From: Campylobacter canadensis
GTDB lineage: Bacteria > Campylobacterota > Campylobacteria > Campylobacterales > Campylobacteraceae
Assembly (NCBI RefSeq): GCF_013177655.1
Contig: NZ_CP035946.1
Span: 248,001-312,000, forward strand
DNA length: 64,000 nucleotides
Direction: 5' to 3'
This document shows, one piece after another, positions 1-8,677 of this stretch (the first letter of the stretch is position 1; every line of letters starts with the position of its first letter). A model generated the notes under the pieces. That model had not been told where the DNA came from, ran no database searches, and saw nothing but the letters and a program-made list of their open reading frames with translations. Both the position numbers and the translations under genes were made by a program.

Positions 1-1811
1 GTTTTGTTTAGTATTTTAATGCTTTCTTTGTATTCTTGTTTTTTAAATAAAATTTGTGCTTGTTTTATACTATAAAAAATATCATCTTCATTAATAAATT
101 CGCTAGCAGCTTTAAAGGCTAAATCGTCTTCATATTTTCTAATCAAACACACAACTAAGCTTTTTTTATTATTCAATTTAGCAAATTCATTAAAATCATA
201 GTCTTTTATTAAATCAAGGGCTATATCGCAATCTTTAGTTTTTAAACTAGAGTCAATTAGTATTTTTAAAGATTTATCAAATAAATCGCTTAAAACATCA
301 TTTTCAAGTTTTTTTATTTTTTTATCATAATTTAAAATTTGCGTGTATTCTTTTTCTTTAAAAAGTAATTTTACTTCTTCAAGCAAGGCACGGTCTGATA
401 TTTCATTATCATATTTTGCCATTAATAATTTATAATATTCGTGTAATTTAAAACTATCTGTTTCTTTGCTATGAAAATATAATAAATCAATAGCTTCATC
501 AATAACGCTTAAATATTCTCCGTTTGAATAGAGTTTTTTATATTCGTTTAGATATTTTTGCGCTTTATCGTATTCTTTGATTTTACTTAAAGAAAGAGCT
601 AAATTTTTTAAAGATTTTTCATAATATTGGTTTTGGCTATTTGAATTATCAAGCACGAATTCATAAATAACTGCTGCAATATCATAAAGTTTATTATTGT
701 AAAAATCATCAGCTAAGGCTATTGTTTTTTCTTTATCTTCAAGTAAAAAAGGTTTATTTGCATTAAAAACTTTTAATACAAATTCCTTTGCCTCAGCAAT
801 TTTTTTATCACTTATATTTATTCTTGCTAAAGCTATTGCGGCTTTACTTGCTAGAGTTGTGCTATTTGAAGTAAAAAGCGTGTTATTGTACAACAGACTA
901 GCTTGTTGTTTTTTATTATGCGCTAATAAATAATCAGCATAATCTAAATTAGCTAATTTTGTGTAATAAGAATTAGGATGTTCATTGTTTAAAATATCTA
1001 TAAAATATTGTGCGTTTGAGCTTTGCTCTATTTTTAAATAAGTTTTAATTAATAATTGCAAAGTTTCAGGGTAGTTTTCACTGCTTGCAAATTTTTTAGC
1101 ATAGTCTTTTACATCTTTTATGATTTCATCAGCATAGGTTGAATCTTGATGCAATAATTCTACCATAGCTCTTATTTTATATAAATAAAATTCACTTAAA
1201 AAAATACTTTTTCCATATTTATTAATTGCTTGCAAGCTTAAGTCTAATAGCTCTTTATATTTTTTGCTTTCATAAAATTTTTTTAAATCCAAATATGTGC
1301 TAATATCAGCATTATCACTAATATTTACAGGATTTTTATCTAAATCTAATCCTCCTACAAAGGGTAAGTTTAAATTAGGATATAAAACATCAAAATCTAA
1401 GCCATTTACAGCATTTTTTACCTTGTAATCTGGATAAAAAATAATACTCCAGTATTTTGACTTATCGCTTGTTTTATTTTTTATTTCTTTTTTTAAAAAA
1501 TCATTTTCATCTAAGGGTAAAATTAGGCTTTGAGTTTTTGGATATATAAAAATATCTAATTTTTCTTTTTTATTTTGAAAGACAATTTTAAACAATTTTA
1601 AATCTTGATTAGCTATTAATTTTGCTCTTCCTAAAACGCTGCATTTATAATAAATATTTGTATTATTATCTTGCAAAGTAAGGCAGTTTATATCTTGCTC
1701 GTCTTTTATGTGCAAAATATCAATTTGAGTATTATTCTCTTTTCCTGTGTTTAAAAAAACTTCAAAAGCAAAAGAATTTAAAACTAGAAAAAAGAATAAT
1801 ATTTTTTTCAT
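1..1811 (-). CDS. pflA: Paralysed-flagellum protein PflA, 5' part (C-terminus outside window)
   Basis: The reading frame is open from the ATG at 1811 down to base 1, so about 600 residues are visible and the C-terminus lies outside the window. The protein starts with a short signal peptide (MKKILFFLVLNSFAF). It continues as a mostly helical, repeat-like protein of the TPR type, with many Lys/Leu/Tyr-rich helix pairs from about residue 165 on. In Campylobacter, PflA is a periplasmic protein of about 790 residues needed for flagellar rotation, where it helps build the periplasmic scaffold of the motor, and its gene lies directly after nuoN. The start codon overlaps the nuoN stop (ATGA), so translation is probably coupled to the nuo operon. 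The call rests on position, size and architecture; the sequence identity was not measured. Confidence 0.85.
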   Translation of the reverse strand, partial: MKKILFFFLVLNSFAFEVFLNTGKENNTQIDILHIKDEQDINCLTLQDNNTNIYYKCSVLGRAKLIANQDLKLFKIVFQNKKEKLDIFIYPKTQSLILPLDENDFLKKEIKNKTSDKSKYWSIIFYPDYKVKNAVNGLDFDVLYPNLNLPFVGGLDLDKNPVNISDNADISTYLDLKKFYESKKYKELLDLSLQAINKYGKSIFLSEFYLYKIRAMVELLHQDSTYADEIIKDVKDYAKKFASSENYPETLQLLIKTYLKIEQSSNAQYFIDILNNEHPNSYYTKLANLDYADYLLAHNKKQQASLLYNNTLFTSNSTTLASKAAIALARINISDKKIAEAKEFVLKVFNANKPFLLEDKEKTIALADDFYNNKLYDIAAVIYEFVLDNSNSQNQYYEKSLKNLALSLSKIKEYDKAQKYLNEYKKLYSNGEYLSVIDEAIDLLYFHSKETDSFKLHEYYKLLMAKYDNEISDRALLEEVKLLFKEKEYTQILNYDKKIKKLENDVLSDLFDKSLKILIDSSLKTKDCDIALDLIKDYDFNEFAKLNNKKSLVVCLIRKYEDDLAFKAASEFINEDDIFYSIKQAQILFKKQEYKESIKILNK

Positions 1812-3115
1812 ATGTAATTTAATACCAAGCTAGAAATAAAGCTAACGATTATTGAAAACGCTATTAATGCTTTTTGAGTGTTTGTAAAATAAATAAAGTA
1901 TTTTGTACTTGAATCAGCAAAAATTGCTTTTATAAATTTTAAATAAGCAAAAAGCATAATTAAAGATGAAAGCGCCATACAAAGTGCTATTATGAAATTA
2001 AATTTCAAACTCGCATAGATTGCTAAAACTTTTGCAAAAAATACTCCAAATGGTGGAATTGCAGCTAAGTTTAATAATAAAACAACTAAGGCTATAGCAT
2101 AAAGTGGGTATGCTTTAAAAAAGCCATTTATATCTTCATATTTAGTACTTTTAAAGCTACTTAAAATTAAAAATACAGCCAAATTTACAAAGGCAAAAGA
2201 AATAAAATAAAATAAAGCATAATTTAAATACGCCCCTTGATTGCTTATAGTAGCTATTATCAAAGCAAAAGATGAGTGCGAAATAGAACTTAAAACAAGC
2301 ATTGATTTTGCATCTGTTTGCTTTAAAGACATAAAACTAGCAAAAAGCATTGAAAAAGCTGCAATTATGCAAAATGCAAAAGAATTTTGCGCATTTGCTA
2401 ATAAAATATTAGCCACAATAATAATCGCACTCTTAGGAGCTACGGAAATAAATCCAGCCAATAAGGTATCGCTTTTTAAATATACATCTTTAAGCCATAA
2501 GTGAAAAGGTGCAACAGAAAGTTTAAATAAAATAGTAGCTCCTATCATAGCAAAGGCAATAATTTGCACAGGGCTTGAGAGTTCAATATATTCTATGTTT
2601 AAATCAGCACTTGAGTAATAATACATAGCACTTCCAAAAGCAAAAAATGCCGATGAAATCATACCGTAATTAAAATATTTTAAACTTGCTTTAATTGCAC
2701 TCTTTTTAAAAGCTATTAAAGAATAAAGAGCCAAAGAAGAGCCTTCTAAGCATACAAAAATCATAATTAAATTCTTTGTGCTTACTAAGAAAGAAAAGCA
2801 AGTTAGCATAAATAATAATAAAGCATAAAATTCACTTTTGTATTCGTTTTTAATACTTAAAATATAATAAATATTTATACTAGCAATAAGAATTATTGCG
2901 TATTGTGATATTTTTGTAAAGCTAAGTAAGTTAAAAAAACTAGTGTTATATTCTTGATTAAATATAAAAATTATATTTAAAACTATTGATAAAATACTTA
3001 CCGATTTTAAAGCACTTTGTGTAAAAAACTTTGAAAAAAGCAATAAAACACAAGCTGCAAAAGTAGGTAATAAATAAGGTAAAAGTAAGCTAAAATTTAA
3101 TTCACTACTTATCAT
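1808..3115 (-). CDS. nuoN: NADH-quinone oxidoreductase-type complex I subunit N
   Basis: Antiporter-like membrane subunit of complex I that takes part in proton pumping in the inner membrane. The 435 residues form about 12-14 hydrophobic helices. The lysine-bearing segment FKLSVAPFHLWLKDVY near residue 195 is the family's conserved channel motif. It is shorter than the E. coli protein (485 residues), as is usual in Campylobacter. It is the last nuo gene: nuoM ends 9 bp upstream of its start and its stop overlaps the pflA start. Confidence 0.95.
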   Translation of the reverse strand: MISSELNFSLLLPYLLPTFAACVLLLFSKFFTQSALKSVSILSIVLNIIFIFNQEYNTSFFNLLSFTKISQYAIILIASINIYYILSIKNEYKSEFYALLLFMLTCFSFLVSTKNLIMIFVCLEGSSLALYSLIAFKKSAIKASLKYFNYGMISSAFFAFGSAMYYYSSADLNIEYIELSSPVQIIAFAMIGATILFKLSVAPFHLWLKDVYLKSDTLLAGFISVAPKSAIIIVANILLANAQNSFAFCIIAAFSMLFASFMSLKQTDAKSMLVLSSISHSSFALIIATISNQGAYLNYALFYFISFAFVNLAVFLILSSFKSTKYEDINGFFKAYPLYAIALVVLLLNLAAIPPFGVFFAKVLAIYASLKFNFIIALCMALSSLIMLFAYLKFIKAIFADSSTKYFIYFTNTQKALIAFSIIVSFISSLVLNYI

Positions 3116-3124
3116 CTTTTCTCC

Positions 3125-4483
3125 TTATATTAATTCTAAAATTAAATTAGGCACAACGCCTAGCAACACGCATAAAAAGCATAAAAAGCCTAGAATGATT
3201 TTTTGATATAAATTTGCTTTTAAAATCAATTTATTATCTTGTCCTAAAAAGCATTCTCTAAACATTTTTAACATATAAATTGCACCTAAAACAACAATAA
3301 AAGTAGCAATAATTCCATAAATTCTTGCATTTTCAAATAAGCCATAAAGAACCATAAATTCGCCAACAAAATTAATAGTAAGCGGTAAAGAAATTGAACT
3401 AAACAATAAAATTCCAAAAACTAAGCTAAGTTTAGGATTTGCAAAGGCTAATCCTTTTAGCTTATCTAATTCATATGTTTTTGTGTTTTTATAGATTATA
3501 TCAGCAAATAAAAACATAGCTCCACTTACAATAGCGTGTGCTATCATATAAAAAACTGCTCCTGTGATTGCTATTTGATTTAATGAAAAAACTCCAAGAC
3601 TTAAAATACCAATGTGAGATATTGAGCTTAAAGCACATAATTCTTTATAATTTTTTGCACTTGCTGCTAATAAAGCTGCATAAAGTGCAGAAATTAGACA
3701 TAAAGATAAAATAATATTATGATATTGAGCGATAACATCAGCAAATAAAGGCACTAAGAATTTTAAAAAGCCAAAGGGAGCCATTTTAAAAGCAACTAAC
3801 ATAACGCTAACAAAATTAGGTGCTTTATCATAGGTTTTAATCGCCCAACTATGCATTGGAAAAATAGGGGCTTTTATTATAAAAGCTAGAAAAAATCCTA
3901 AAAATAATAAAGTTTTTTCTTTCATAGTAAATGATGAGGTTGAAAAATAAACCATATTAAAATTCATAATACTTGAATTAAAAGAATTTAAAGCAAGATA
4001 AATAATGCTAAGCAACATTAAAATTGAACCTAAAAATGCAAAAATAAAAAATCTTTTTGCTAATACAGCTTGATTGTGCTTTAACATTAAATATAGTAAA
4101 GGCAGTAATGATACTTCCCAGAAAATATAAAACAATAAAGCATCATTTGTAAAAAATAAGCCATTCATACAAGAGCTTAAAATCATAGCGCAAATTAAAA
4201 AGTCTTTTTTGTAATCATCAAAAAAGCACATTGAAATAAAAAGCATAAAATTAGCAACTAAAGCTAACAATAAAGCAATATTATTTGCATCTAAGATAAT
4301 GCCAAAATTAATTGTATTTATTAAAGTATAGGCAAACCTTAAATCATTTGAAATAAAAGCATAAATGTTTAAAATAACAATTATTAATGAAAAAATTACA
4401 GCATTAATTTTTACACTTTTATCGTTTAAAAAATAAGCAAAAATAGCAAAAAGTAATGGTAAAAAAACTAAATAACTAAGCAT
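3125..4483 (-). CDS. nuoM: Complex I subunit M
   Basis: Second antiporter-like proton-pumping subunit of the complex I membrane arm. The 452 residues are almost entirely transmembrane. The conserved glutamate is visible in FYIFWEVSLLPL (about residue 123) and the channel lysine in FIIKAPIFPMHSW (about 205). The start overlaps the end of nuoL by 8 bp, which fits translational coupling within the operon. Confidence 0.95.
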   Translation of the reverse strand: MLSYLVFLPLLFAIFAYFLNDKSVKINAVIFSLIIVILNIYAFISNDLRFAYTLINTINFGIILDANNIALLLALVANFMLFISMCFFDDYKKDFLICAMILSSCMNGLFFTNDALLFYIFWEVSLLPLLYLMLKHNQAVLAKRFFIFAFLGSILMLLSIIYLALNSFNSSIMNFNMVYFSTSSFTMKEKTLLFLGFFLAFIIKAPIFPMHSWAIKTYDKAPNFVSVMLVAFKMAPFGFLKFLVPLFADVIAQYHNIILSLCLISALYAALLAASAKNYKELCALSSISHIGILSLGVFSLNQIAITGAVFYMIAHAIVSGAMFLFADIIYKNTKTYELDKLKGLAFANPKLSLVFGILLFSSISLPLTINFVGEFMVLYGLFENARIYGIIATFIVVLGAIYMLKMFRECFLGQDNKLILKANLYQKIILGFLCFLCVLLGVVPNLILELI

Positions 4484-6275
4484 ACATCACCACCAATATA
4501 GATAAAATTAAAAGCACAAAAAAGGCAAATATAAACATTATATGTTGAGTTAAATGCCCATCTTTGCAATCTTTTGAGGATAAAGATAAAATAAATTTTT
4601 TAGAATCTTCAAAAATCAAACTATAAAGATTTTCTTCAAATGAACGCATAAAATTAGAGAATTTTAAATAAGGATTTATAAAAATAAGCTCATAAAATGC
4701 AGCTATGTAATATTCATTTTCTAAAAGTTTTCTTATTTTACAAGAACATTGTTTTTCTTTTTTTCTAAATTTAAATATAGCAAGTACAATCGCACTAAGC
4801 GCAACAAGTAAGGATATTGCTATTAAAAGATAATCACTTTTTAACTCTTGAGCATTTGTAAATGCAAAGAATTTAGTATGGAAAAACCCAGCAATAATAG
4901 CCAAAATAACTAAAGGCAGCATAGCAAAAAGTGCTACAAAATTAGCTTCGTGAGCGTGATTTTTATCAGTACTTGGTGCAAAAAATACTAGCATTAATAA
5001 TCTAAAAGAATAAAAAGCAGTTAAAAAAGCAGTAAAGAGCAATACAGCATATAAAATATAATGCTCTGTATGCATTGAATAATCTAAAATTAAATCCTTG
5101 CTAAAAAAACCTGCAAAAGGATAAATACCGCTTAAGGCTAAAGAAGCAATTATCATAAAAATAGCAGTTATTTTCATCTTTTTAAATAAAGCACCCATTT
5201 TATGAATATTTAACTCATCATTCATAGCGTGCATTACATTACCAGCACCTAAAAATAATAAAGCCTTAAAAAAAGCATGTGTAATTAAATGAAATAAGGC
5301 TATTTTATAAGCTCCTAAACCACAAGCTACAAACATATAACCTAATTGAGATAGGGTAGAAAAGGCAATAATTCTTTTTAAATCACTTGCAACAACAGCC
5401 ATACTTGCAGCAAAAATAGCAACAAAGGCTCCTAAACAAGCTATAAAATAGCTAACTTGAGTTGTTAAAGTATAAAGCGGCTCTAATCTTATTAGTAAAT
5501 AAACTCCAGCAGTAACCATAGTTGCAGCATGAATTAGCGCTGAAACAGGTGTAGGGCCTGCCATAGCATTTGCTAACCAAGTATGAAAAGGAAATTGTGC
5601 TGATTTTCCCATTGCTCCAACAAATAATAAAGCTGCAATCAAAGTTAATGTATTATCTTCGTTTAATAATTCAATATAAGAAAGCATACTACTTAAGTGG
5701 AAAAATGAAAAAGTTTGAAAATTTAAATATATTAAAAATATTCCAAGCAGCATTGCAAAATCGCTTATTCTATTCATAATAAATGCTTCATTTGCTGCTT
5801 TTGAATATTTTGTATTTGTATGCCAAAAGCCAATTAATAGCCAAGAGCATAAGCCAACTCCCTCCCAGCCAACAAACATAAATAAGATATTATCACTTAG
5901 AACAAGAATTAGCATACAAAATACAAATAAACCTAAAAATGAAAAGAATTTATTAAATTTTTCATCATTTTGCATATAGTAAATACTATAAAAATGCACA
6001 CAAGTAGCAACTAAACTTACAACACAAATCATTGCTAAGCTTGTACTATCAACATAAATCCCAAAATTAGCATTTATAGTACTAATCCAAGGAGCAAGCA
6101 CAAAAGCACCTTCAATATTTGCATATAAATACAAAGAAATAAGAGCAAAAACAAAGGATAAAAACAATAAATACGAGCAAAAATATCCTAAAAGCTTATT
6201 TTTAGGAGAAAAACTATAAAAAGCAGCTACAAGTGCTGAAAATAAAGGTAAAAATAAGGTATAAATTAAACTCAT
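4476..6275 (-). CDS. nuoL: Complex I subunit L
   Basis: Distal antiporter-like subunit of complex I, with a long lateral helix at its C-terminus. The 599 residues match the family length (E. coli about 613). Motifs seen: VGWEGVGLCSWLLIGFW near residue 140 and FPFHTWLANAMAGPTPVSA near 230, both typical of NuoL/ND5. A hydrophilic stretch around residues 500-570 is followed by a final membrane helix. The start overlaps the nuoK stop by 4 bp (ATGA). Confidence 0.96.
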   Translation of the reverse strand: MSLIYTLFLPLFSALVAAFYSFSPKNKLLGYFCSYLLFLSFVFALISLYLYANIEGAFVLAPWISTINANFGIYVDSTSLAMICVVSLVATCVHFYSIYYMQNDEKFNKFFSFLGLFVFCMLILVLSDNILFMFVGWEGVGLCSWLLIGFWHTNTKYSKAANEAFIMNRISDFAMLLGIFLIYLNFQTFSFFHLSSMLSYIELLNEDNTLTLIAALLFVGAMGKSAQFPFHTWLANAMAGPTPVSALIHAATMVTAGVYLLIRLEPLYTLTTQVSYFIACLGAFVAIFAASMAVVASDLKRIIAFSTLSQLGYMFVACGLGAYKIALFHLITHAFFKALLFLGAGNVMHAMNDELNIHKMGALFKKMKITAIFMIIASLALSGIYPFAGFFSKDLILDYSMHTEHYILYAVLLFTAFLTAFYSFRLLMLVFFAPSTDKNHAHEANFVALFAMLPLVILAIIAGFFHTKFFAFTNAQELKSDYLLIAISLLVALSAIVLAIFKFRKKEKQCSCKIRKLLENEYYIAAFYELIFINPYLKFSNFMRSFEENLYSLIFEDSKKFILSLSSKDCKDGHLTQHIMFIFAFFVLLILSILVVMYA

Positions 6276-6559
6276 TTGCTTTCTCCTAAATCAAAATCCA
6301 AGCTCTTATCTTGTCTAAATTTAATAACACAAAGACTAAGTCCAACAACGATTTCACAAGCAGCAATAGCCATTATAAAAATTGCAAATATTTGCCCATT
6401 TAAGTCATTGTGAATTTTAGAAATACTTACAAAGGCTAAATTAGCAGCATTTAGCATAATTTCAGTGCTAATAAAAAACATTATTAAATTCTGTCTTTTT
6501 AAAATCCCAATAATGCCTATTACAAAAAGTATAAATGATAAAATAAGGTAATTATTCAT
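6272..6559 (-). CDS. nuoK: Complex I subunit K
   Basis: Small three-helix membrane subunit of complex I. The two buried glutamates needed for proton transfer in this family are present, in FISTEIMLNAANLAF (about residue 33) and in ACEIVVGLSL (about residue 69). The 95-residue length is close to the usual 100. It overlaps nuoJ and nuoL by 4 bp each. Confidence 0.95.
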   Translation of the reverse strand: MNNYLILSFILFVIGIIGILKRQNLIMFFISTEIMLNAANLAFVSISKIHNDLNGQIFAIFIMAIAACEIVVGLSLCVIKFRQDKSLDFDLGESK

Positions 6560-7065
6560 TGTTCTTCCTTTATTTTTTTAGCAACTAAGGCAATAGCACA
6601 TACTAAAACAATAAGCATAACTAAGGCTATTAATTCAAAGGCTAATAAATATTTTGTAAATAATACAACGCCTATATTTTGAGTATTATTAAAATCGTTA
6701 TCTATAGGCACGCTAGCGGTTTTATTGCTTATTTTTGGCATACAAAGCATAAAAATTAGCATAAGAATACTTAAAATACTAAGCGTAAAAAAACTTTTTT
6801 TATGTTTTAATTTTTCATTTAATTCTTTATTTAAATCAAAAAACATCATTGCAAAACTATAAAGCCCTAAAACAGCTCCGCTATAAACTATAATTTGTGC
6901 TGCACCTATAAATTCAGCATCAAGTAAAAAATAATGCGCACTTAAAAGCACCATACCGCAAGCAAGAGAGCTTATAGAATATAAAACATTTTTTGAGCTA
7001 ATTGCAATTATAAAAAATGCAATTACAAGTACTGCAAAAATATAAAAGCCAATAAGTTCAAACAT
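6556..7065 (-). CDS. nuoJ: Complex I subunit J
   Basis: Membrane subunit of complex I with five predicted helices in 169 residues. The conserved third-helix segment [21 protein letters not shown] (near residues 54-74) is recognisable. In the family this helix turns during coupling of quinone reduction to proton pumping. The gene overlaps nuoI by 8 bp. Confidence 0.94.
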   Translation of the reverse strand: MFELIGFYIFAVLVIAFFIIAISSKNVLYSISSLACGMVLLSAHYFLLDAEFIGAAQIIVYSGAVLGLYSFAMMFFDLNKELNEKLKHKKSFFTLSILSILMLIFMLCMPKISNKTASVPIDNDFNNTQNIGVVLFTKYLLAFELIALVMLIVLVCAIALVAKKIKEEQ

Positions 7066-7672
7066 TTTCTTCTCCTTTAGCTGCTAGTTCAATTTCATAA
7101 TAATTAGGCGTTTTTTTAACAAAAGCACTAGCATCTTTTCTTAAAGCTCCTGCACCTTCAAATTCTACTTGTTCTTTGAGTTTATCAATTGGAGTAAGAA
7201 TATCTTTTTTGTGTGCAAAATAAGCTCTTTGCTCACAAGCATTTTCATACTCAACTCCATGTACAATTGCAAGTTCAGGACAAACTTCAGCACAAAAACC
7301 ACAATAAATACATCTTCCAAGATTAATAGAATAATTACTAACTAATTTTCTTCCATCGCTTCCTAGCTCTGTTTGCATTCTAATGCAATTACTAATGCAA
7401 ATCTTTTCACATAATCCACAGCCAATACAACGCTCGCTTTCACTTTCTATAAATCTTTGTAATCTATGCACAGCACGATAGCGATTATCTAATTTTATTT
7501 TCTCAAAAGGATATTTAATAGTAGCGGTGTTAAACTTAAATGTTTCATTTATTACTGAAAATACCCCTACTAATAATTCGGTATTTAAACATCTTTTAAC
7601 GCTTTTAATAAATTTTTCATAAGGACTTAAGAGTAGCTTTCTATTTTCATCTACTTTTTTGTATCTTTGCAT
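7058..7672 (-). CDS. nuoI: Complex I iron-sulfur subunit I
   Basis: Peripheral-arm subunit that holds the two [4Fe-4S] clusters (N6a and N6b) passing electrons toward NuoB. Both ferredoxin motifs are intact: [15 protein letters not shown] (about residue 82) and [13 protein letters not shown] (about residue 121). The 204 residues include a longer N-terminus than in E. coli (180). The gene lies 9 bp after nuoH. Confidence 0.95.
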   Translation of the reverse strand: MQRYKKVDENRKLLLSPYEKFIKSVKRCLNTELLVGVFSVINETFKFNTATIKYPFEKIKLDNRYRAVHRLQRFIESESERCIGCGLCEKICISNCIRMQTELGSDGRKLVSNYSINLGRCIYCGFCAEVCPELAIVHGVEYENACEQRAYFAHKKDILTPIDKLKEQVEFEGAGALRKDASAFVKKTPNYYEIELAAKGEENV

Positions 7673-7681
7673 TTTTTCTCC

Positions 7682-8677
7682 TTATAAAGCACAAATAGCA
7701 GTTATAATTAAATTAATTGCTGCTAAAGGTAATAATATTAAATAACAAGTTCTCATAACTTGGTCAGCTCTTAAGTGCGGATAAGCGCCCCTTGCCCAAA
7801 AGTACCAAGAAAAAACAAAGCATATTTTTAAAATCATAGCAATAAAACCTGGTATGAAATAAAAATCATTAAAACCACCCAAGAAAATTAAGCTAATTAA
7901 AATTGAGCCTAAAATCATACTTGCATATTCACCGATAAAAAACATACCCCAGCGAAGTCCGCTATATTCAGTACCATAACCAGCAACTAATTCAGCATCA
8001 TTTTCACTTAAACAAAGTGGAGTTCTATTTGTTTCAATAAAGATTGCTATTGTAAATAATACAAAGGCTATTGGCTGCTTAAATATTAGCCAAGAAAAAA
8101 TTCCACCTTCTTGATAATTATTTATGTCAATAAAACTCATAGAACCAGTTAGTAAAACAATTGCTAATAAGCAAAGTCCGCTAACGCCTTCATAAGAAAT
8201 TATAGTTACTAAAGCTCTTGCTCCACCTATTAATGCCCATTTATTATTACTTGCCATACCACCTAAAAAGATTGCGTAAAAACACAAAGATGAACAACCA
8301 GCAACATAAAGCACAGCAATGTTAATATCAGCTACAATAGGCTTAATTGTATGACCAAAAAGGCTAAATTCAGGAAAAATAGGAACAGCAGCAAAGGCTA
8401 AAAAAGCACAAATAGCAGATATTAAAGGTGCAATTTTAAACACAATACTATTGCTCATATAAGGAATAATATCTTCTTTTGTAAAAAGTTTTATCATATC
8501 AGGAACTATTTGTAAAACACCAGCAGGTCCTAGCATATCAGGTCCTAAACGGCGATGAACATAACCTAAAACCTTTCTTTCTAAATAAGTAGCAAAACCA
8601 GCTAAGGCTGCAAAAATTGCTATTATTAAAAGACATTTTATTAAGGTAATGATTATAAAAAACAAAGTTTGGCTCAT
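7682..8677 (-). CDS. nuoH: Complex I subunit H
   Basis: Membrane subunit at the junction with the quinone site, about 331 residues and eight helices. Family motifs include YLERKVLGYVHRRLGPD (about residues 33-49) and SENDAELVAGYGTEYSG (about 225-241). I chose the ATG at 8677 rather than the upstream in-frame start at 8704. It is preceded by AAGGAG at normal spacing and overlaps the nuoG stop as ATGA, and the protein then begins MSQTLFF, like other Campylobacter NuoH. The longer form would add nine residues rich in Cys and Lys inside nuoG. Confidence 0.95.
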   Translation of the reverse strand: MSQTLFFIIITLIKCLLIIAIFAALAGFATYLERKVLGYVHRRLGPDMLGPAGVLQIVPDMIKLFTKEDIIPYMSNSIVFKIAPLISAICAFLAFAAVPIFPEFSLFGHTIKPIVADINIAVLYVAGCSSLCFYAIFLGGMASNNKWALIGGARALVTIISYEGVSGLCLLAIVLLTGSMSFIDINNYQEGGIFSWLIFKQPIAFVLFTIAIFIETNRTPLCLSENDAELVAGYGTEYSGLRWGMFFIGEYASMILGSILISLIFLGGFNDFYFIPGFIAMILKICFVFSWYFWARGAYPHLRADQVMRTCYLILLPLAAINLIITAICAL

